Shown: positions 58,250 to 64,000 of the stretch, one piece after another
How positions within the stretch are numbered: position 1 is the stretch's first letter
How the letters are laid out: each line of letters starts with the position of its first letter
Assembly: GCA_902651635.1 (NCBI GenBank)
Contig: CACRSC010000004.1
Span: 785,051 to 849,050, forward strand
Direction of reading: 5' to 3'
Source of the DNA: Mastigamoeba balamuthi
Lineage: Eukaryota; Evosea; Mastigamoebida; Mastigamoebidae
DNA length: 64,000 bases
Position numbers and translations under genes: made by a program
Notes under the pieces: generated by a model
What the model saw: only the letters and a program-made list of their open reading frames with translations
The model's database searches: none
Told to the model about the DNA's origin: nothing

Positions 58250-60535
58250 AGTTTTGCGCTACAGTCCCGAAGATAAAATCTGGCGAAATCGCCCCACACT
58301 ATCAGAAGGGAACAAACAGGGCACAAGCCCTGCGCAGATCACGGCCGTGTGATCTGGAGTGCAATCGATCCGTCGTTGCGCGGTGCCTCTCCGACACCCA
58401 GGCGCCGGAAGGCACCGAGAAAACACTTCGAGTTCTGGGACATTTCTCATAATTCTCACGAAAACCCACAGAAAGGCAGGAAAAGGAAGAGATCTCCGGA
58501 AAAGGACCTTCATCGAAAAGCTAAGAGTGAGTCTGACATCTCAACAAATACTATTCACTCAATTCCCGCCTGATCCACTACTACTAAAAGGTATCACTCT
58601 GCTCCTGCAAATAAGATCTTGTCTGAATGAGATAAAGCTTTGGAATTAATTATTTCCCTACTCTGAATACAACAATATGAAGTGACTTTTCAGGAATCTG
58701 GATTTTGTTATTGAAATTTAAGTTTCAGTCAAGATGTAGAATGTGGTACTTTTTTGTATAACAGTACAAATCACAATCAATCAGTCTACCTTATTTTATG
58801 AACACTTCAATTACTGAGAATTCCAATTGGAGTGATGGTAGTCCATAATATGATCTGATTATAGAATCTGAAATTCGGAATATCTGATAAAGATCAAAAG
58901 TGCCTCTTACAGAGAAACAGAGATAAGAGTTATGATTCTTACATAACCATTCAATGGGCCCACATTGTAGCAAGAGGCATATTGCATAGTATGCACACTA
59001 CAGCTATGGAACAGCCCAACAATCAAGAGATTAGTGATCAGATAGTGTTGCTTTATCTTTACTATAAAAAAAGATAAAAGAGCATCAGTAGAGTACAGGG
59101 CTCAGATAATGGCAAAATCCAAGAATAAGATTGCAGTTGGATTCAGGAATCTTTCCACATTGCCTTTTGCATTCTCTGATCTCTTAAAGGTGCATTTTAC
59201 ACTAAGACTTCTGTGGTATCTGGGATAGCCTGTATGAAACAACACAGCACCCAATACAAGAAAGAAAAAGAAATGCATCTCTTGGGGCTGGAGAAGACTT
59301 GCAAGGATTTCTAATGCCACAGCCACTTCAGTTCACCTCAGCTAGCTTCTGGCTCTGCTTCTTTGGTTTTAGCTAAGTTGTGAGCAGATTTCTCCCACTG
59401 GTCAAAAATTAGCTTACAAAGGCATCAGCTCATCCCTGATTCCACCAGGGGGTTCTTTTAGCTCTATAGACTTGTAGAGGCCAGGCTCTTTACAGATTTA
59501 TAGAGTGTAAAGAACTCTTCAGGGGGGTCAAAAAAAGTTGATGCCTTTTTGCCAGAATCATTTTTGCTGAATCAGAGTGGTACCCAATATTGTTTGATCA
59601 GGTTAAGAGAATCAATGCTTTGCTAGAAAATAAGGGAGGTAAAGCCAATAAAAAACATGGCAGATTCTGCCTACCCCAGCTGATTTTGGGAGCAGTAGTA
59701 CTGGTGTATAGCAGCTGTGAAGCTGCACCAGGGAACCTGTATGTAGAGAGTTGTGCCATCAATCACACATCATGTAAATAAGAAGAAGAAGAAGATCAAG
59801 ATATTGAACATTGAATTTCTGATGGCTGATGAAAAAGAAAGGGCATTAGTATTGAGAATAAAGGTGTAATATGAATTTAAGAGTGAAGATATGAAATGAC
59901 TGTATTCAGAATTCTGTTTTCTTTTTATATAGGTAGTATTACACTGTCATACAACTCTCATCTTGCCAATGGATAAAGGTCTATAGGAAACATTTACTAC
60001 ATGTTCAAAGAGAGGCTTTATATGATCATTAATAAGCTATACTTTATTATTTCTTCAAATGATACCTTTGTTTTACAGTATCTATAAAGTCAGAAAATTA
60101 TCTGTTAATTCTATTTAAGCAGAACCACTTTAATGAAACAACATTTAAAGAGCAGAATATTCTATTCAAGCTTACATTATAACTTAGCACTTTCTGTAAA
60201 CTGACTGTGAATAAGAAATAGTATAAGTGACTACAGTTTAAAATTATATTATTCCAGTTGCAATAGAAGTAAAGAAATCGGTTCTTTGAAAATAGAAAGC
60301 CATAATGAATCAAGAAATTGCTTAAGTATGACCAAATTCAGATACAATTCAGATTGATAAGAATATGAAGAGCTGAATAACAATCAGTTAAAAAGAAAGA
60401 CATGTCATTAAGTGCAAAGTGCAGTGAAAAAGAGAAGAAGACAGTTAGAATCGGAGTACTACACTGCTGAACAAGGGATCAATTTATTATCTCTTATTTT
60501 TGTTATGCATGAAAATGATATTTAATATTCAAGAA
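58250..60535. other. AT-rich gene-poor island
   Basis: From about 58,500 base composition switches abruptly from GC-rich to strongly AT-rich and stays so until about 60,900. I find no convincing gene. Short ORFs at 59590-59781 (+) and 59326-59102 (-) start with ATG but show no family resemblance and unlike codon use. There are no obvious terminal repeats, target-site duplications, transposase or reverse transcriptase motifs. A short GAA repeat lies near 59,780. Confidence 0.7.
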
Positions 60536-60607
60536 AGCGGAGTGGCGCAGTGGAAGCGTGGCGGGCTCATAACTCGCAGGTCGGTGGATCGAAACCACTC
60601 TCCGCTA
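60536..60607 (+). tRNA. Initiator tRNA-Met (CAT)
   Basis: A 72-nt cloverleaf with a perfect seven-pair acceptor stem (AGCGGAG with CTCCGCT) and discriminator A at 60607. The anticodon CAT is at 60568-60570 in loop CTCATAA, and the T arm is GTGG-ATCGAAA-CCAC. The A1:U72 pair and A in place of T at position 54 are marks of eukaryotic initiator rather than elongator tRNA-Met. A- and B-box promoters (TGGCGCAGTGG; GGATCGAAACC) are internal. No intron is present and CCA is not encoded. The anticodon stem has a G.U pair among the usual three G:C pairs. Confidence 0.95.
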
Positions 60608-60612
60608 AATTA

Positions 60613-60623
60613 TTTTGTCTTTT
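60613..60623 (+). terminator. RNA polymerase III terminator
   Basis: Two T4 runs (60613-60616 and 60620-60623) begin five bases after the tRNA 3' end, the expected Pol III stop. Confidence 0.75.
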
Positions 60624-60871
60624 CAAATTAATTTTTCAGTTGAATCTCATTCTCTTCGTTTTTTACATCTCAGTATAAGTCGAGGATGCTCTTAATCAGA
60701 TAATTTTTCAAATGGAAATTACTTTATGAGTCAGTCAACATAAGGCCAGGTTTCATAATATTCCTTGTAGTTCTTTTTCTGTTCAGAGAACAGGTCCGTG
60801 GCCCCTCTTGTCTCAGCAAGCCATGAACACCAAACAAATTACTTGGCCACAGTAACATATTTTCATCCTTT

Positions 60872-63800
60872 TCACGGCCAATCTACACATGTAAGGCTGC
60901 GCTGCCTCGAATTGCATCCCTGAAAGCACAGGCACACTTCGTAGGCAGCCATATTCTGTTCACCTTTGTTTAGCGTCTCTAACGGCTCTAGCACATCGCT
61001 CAGATACAGCACTACTGCTTGCTCATCTCGGCAGTGGGAGCACTCGAAGCAGCTCTGTGGTCGCGAAGTGAGAAGAACGAAAACAATGAGTTAGTCATAC
61101 CTGCGATGCTGTGATGTCACAGCCTGATAGAAAGTCTCGGTACTATGACGTCTGCGTTCAGATTGCAGCTCGATTTGCCTTGACTGTAGGTCCCTGCGCA
61201 GGACCACTATCGTGTCCTTGAGCCTGCGGACTTCTTCCTCCAGGCGCGCACACTTGGCTCCCTCAGCATCAAGCCGCCTCTCCAGATCTGGCGAGCCAGT
61301 ATTGCGTGACGAGGCCAACGCAAGCGCAGCCTGCGTCTTTTGCAATTGAACCCGTACAGCATTGCGGTCTTCGCGCAGGTCATCGATCGTGGTCTTTTGG
61401 GCTGCAATTTCGAGTCGAAGCTTCTCCAGGCGCCATAGGTAGCGCTTTTCAACAAGGTCTTCAGATGGCGTCTCCTCCGGGGCACCAAAGCGCAACCGGC
61501 TAGAATGAGGAGATCCTGGGGCCTGTGTGGCACTTGGACTCGGGCATGTCAACTTAGGCGATGTGGCTCTCTGCTCGCATCTGAGACGAGAAACAGTCTG
61601 GTTGGCCTGCGCGAGGAGTTCTTGTAGATTGTCCTGAAGACACATTATCAGATAAAAATGAAAAAGCCAATCGTACCCTCTCTCTGGATATGGACTCCAG
61701 CTTGAGGCTCATGCCCTCGTTTTGAGCGCGTAGTTCCTTCTCCCTTGCAGCACACTCCTTCACCTCTTTAGCGGCACGGGCTCTTTCCTCGTCCCTGTAG
61801 GGCTGATGAGTATGTACCAATATGTCACATGTAAATACGAGGGTGTCCGCTTGTGCGTCGTCTGCCTTATCAGATCCTCTTTCGACCTGCGGATCTCGCG
61901 TTCCTTCGCTAGAGCCACCTTCAGAACGTCGTTGTCTGCTTTGAGTTCTGAGGCCCTCTTCATTGCCGCCTTCTCGCATACCTGCGCGAGCTGAGACGAC
62001 GTCGACTGTTGTGAGATCTTACCTCTCTCTTGCGCTCCGACTCGCGGATCATCGAGATCTCCTTGGTAAGAACGTCGATGTGTGCTGCCTGCTGCCTCCC
62101 AATAAGCTCTGATGCCTCGACTTTCTGCATTGCAGCGTTCATTTGTTCCTCGAATTGCTGAAAACCTATTAGACCTAGGAGAAGCAATAAATACGAATGC
62201 GTGCCCTGGCCTCTTGCATTGCTCTCTGGGCGTCTTCCATCGATCTCTTCGCGTCCTGTAATGGCTATTAGGTGGACAGGTCGTGCCAAAACGGATCTTA
62301 CGCTCTCTGTCTTGGCGAGTAGCATCGAGAGTTGCTTGTTCTGCTCGCACAACTCTTCGCTATGTTCATTGTGACCGCTCGTTGAGAGGCAATTGCACTG
62401 AGACGCCTTTCTGGCTCCCTCCTGTTGGAGCACTCGCATTCTGGCTTCTAACTCTGCCGACCTTAGGCGCTCCTTTTCGAGAGCCGACTGCAGGGCTGCT
62501 ACCTGGCTCTCTGCGTATCCGTTCTGGCCAATGACTTCTTCCATCAGAGACTTCTTGTCCTGCTCGAGCAATTTGATGCGTTCAAATGCGTTTGCAAGCT
62601 CCTGCTCTGACTTTGCCGGCTGCAAGGACTGCGCCAGCAACGTATCGTACTTAAACTGCAGCTCCACGAGCTTCTCCTCGAGTTCTGCCCGTTGCGAGGA
62701 CTGCGCCAGAAGCACATCGTACTTGCCCTGCATCTCCTTGAGCTTCTCCTCGAGCTCTGCTGGCTGCGAGGACTGCGCGAGCAGCACGTCATACTTCTCC
62801 TGCAGCTCTCTGAGCTGCTTTTCGAGCTCTGCCGGCTGCGAGGACTGCCCCATCAGCGTGTCGTACTTGCTCTGCAGGTCCCTGAGCTGCTCCTCGAGCT
62901 CTGCCGGCTGCATCGACTGAGAAAGCAGCATGTTGTACTTCTCTCGCAGCTCCCTGAGTTGCTCCTCTAGCTCTGCTATTCTGCGCAGCAGGTCCTGAAG
63001 CAGTGTGAGTGAAAGCAGATAGATTGCTACGGTCACCTTGATTCGGTCCTCCGAGCTCTGCACGCCCTGCACGCCCTGCACGCCCTGCACGCCCTGCACG
63101 CCCTGCACGCTCTGCATGCTCTGCACGTCCTTCGCGCTCTTCGCTCTCTGTACCTGCGCAGGTGGGGCAGGCGGCTGGGTCGCCGCTAGCATCACCGACT
63201 TGCGCCTGGCGCTCGGGCACGTTCCCAGGGTGCGCATCTCTGCCTCGTCGAGCTCCCTCTGGGCGGCCTCAATTTCCGTGGCCCCGAAGCCGCCGGCGCC
63301 CACTGGGCACGGCTCGTACGCAAACTCGGGGGCGGCGTCGCGGGAGATGAGGCGGGCGAACGAGTCGAGGGACCCGAAGACCTTGGGCATGTTCGCCATC
63401 TGGGCGAGGTCGCCCGGGGTGAAGGCCGCGTCCTCGGGGACGCCCATGTCGACCATGCGCCGGGTGAAGGCCAGCAGGTTCTCCATGCTGACGAAGATGC
63501 TCGCGGGGCTCTTGCGTATCATCGACGTGTCCACGCTGCCCGGCCGCAGCTTCTCGACGAGCTTGAGCAGCACCACCTGGGAGGACCCCTTCCTCGTGAG
63601 GGGCGCGCCAGGGAGCACCGGGTGGGGGCGCAGCGTACGCCATCGGTGAGGTCCTTGCCCGACTTGACCTCGATTCCCGTCACTTTTTGAATCCAGCGGA
63701 AGATATCCCTCTGGGGGGCGGGGCGGGCGGTTTAGCGCCGTAAATGCGGCCCTGAGAAAAAGTTACCTGGCGCTGAAGGTACGTGCTGGCATCCAAGTGG

Positions 63801-63998
63801 CGGCGGCGACCGGTGAACTTGGGGCTCATCGGGGCCTCGCCCCCGGCCGTGCGCTGCGCGATGCGTGCGGCGAGAGAGCCGACCGCGAGCTTCATGTGCA
63901 CGGGCGGTACCGGAAGTTGCGTGGGCACCGCCGTAGCTGACCGCTCCTCCGCACTCTCTTCCTCCTCGCCTTCCTCGTCCTCGTCCTCGTCCTCGCCC
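60872..63998 (-). CDS. Calponin-homology / coiled-coil protein (5' partial)
   Basis: The frame is open to the right edge, so the 5' end lies outside. After an acidic stretch come a calponin-homology domain (LDASTYLQRQ, RDIFRWIQKVTGIEVKSGKD, then VVLLKLVEKLRPGSVD, FVSMENLLAFTRRMVDMG) assembled across two introns (about 63,765-63,710 and 63,645-63,578). There follow a run of GVQ triplets (63,058-63,110), five tandem 23-residue coiled-coil repeats (62,980-62,620; for example QPAELEEQLRDLQSKYDTLM) and further coiled-coil exons to about 61,095. A final exon (about 61,035-60,872) encodes SCFECSHCRDEQAVVLYLSD and a Cys-rich end; it is reached by AG|GTATGA...CAGAG|C. CH plus coiled coil suggests a cytoskeletal (microtubule or actin) linker. 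Confidence 0.75.
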
Positions 63999-64000
63999 TC

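Noticed and set aside
58700-60530. Mobile element in the AT-rich island
   Set aside because: I found no terminal inverted repeats, target-site duplication, poly(A) tail or enzyme motif, so it is reported only as an island of unknown origin.
63041-63130. CRISPR-like direct repeats
   Set aside because: The 9-bp units are contiguous without spacers and encode GVQ triplets in a coiled-coil gene of a eukaryote.

Overview
The window is GC-rich, densely packed eukaryotic nuclear DNA. Genes lie on both strands, often less than 300 bp apart, and most are cut by short introns of about 37-180 bp with donors such as GTGCGC, GTGAGC and GTACGN. I can support about 33 protein-coding genes and one tRNA gene. 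The combination of a bacterial NifS-type cysteine desulfurase, an adenosylcobalamin-dependent (class II) ribonucleotide reductase, several Rho/Rac GTPases and cilium genes suggests an anaerobic flagellated amoeba of the Archamoebae, with Mastigamoeba balamuthi the best guess. That assignment is inference. No rRNA, CRISPR array or bacterial operon is present.

Layout, left to right. 1-6 kb: SmD1 (5' partial), a C2/TPR/double-PH protein with a CaaX tail, a membrane RING protein, a MYND-FKBP fusion and NifS. 6-13 kb: two Rac-like GTPases flanking an HMG-box/Q-rich/PHD chromatin protein and a TMEM138 homologue. 13-24 kb: a dual-specificity phosphatase, a ten-PSI-repeat membrane protein, a DNAI4-type axonemal dynein intermediate chain, a third Rho GTPase with an N-terminal extension and an ankyrin-like protein. 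24-33 kb: an unknown coiled-coil protein, a Dsc3-like ubiquitin-fold membrane protein, a Cdc7/MAP3K-epsilon kinase, an unknown basic protein and a Pol theta/nu-like DNA polymerase. 33-40 kb: a DeSI peptidase, eL37, a Gemin5 homologue and MSS4/RABIF. 40-49 kb: an internally duplicated membrane protein of unknown function, an LRR-PARP fusion, NUFIP1 and a PDI-D protein. 49-58 kb: an HPS3-like protein, class II RNR and UBC9. 58.5-60.9 kb: an AT-rich gene-poor island containing initiator tRNA-Met. 60.9-64 kb: a calponin-homology coiled-coil protein whose 5' end lies outside the window.

The genes do not form a pathway. Some functional themes recur: snRNP/snoRNP biogenesis (SmD1, Gemin5, NUFIP1), the cilium (TMEM138, DNAI4), small-GTPase and membrane trafficking (three Rho proteins, MSS4, HPS3-like), ubiquitin/SUMO (RING, Dsc3-like, DeSI, UBC9) and DNA metabolism (polymerase, RNR, PARP). 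The most unusual items are the LRR-PARP fusion, the MYND-FKBP fusion, the polymerase with an RPA32-binding-like N-terminus, the two bacterial-type enzymes, repeated GC-AG introns and the AT-rich island. Exon limits were worked out by eye from reading frame and GT/GC-AG rules, so they are predictions.
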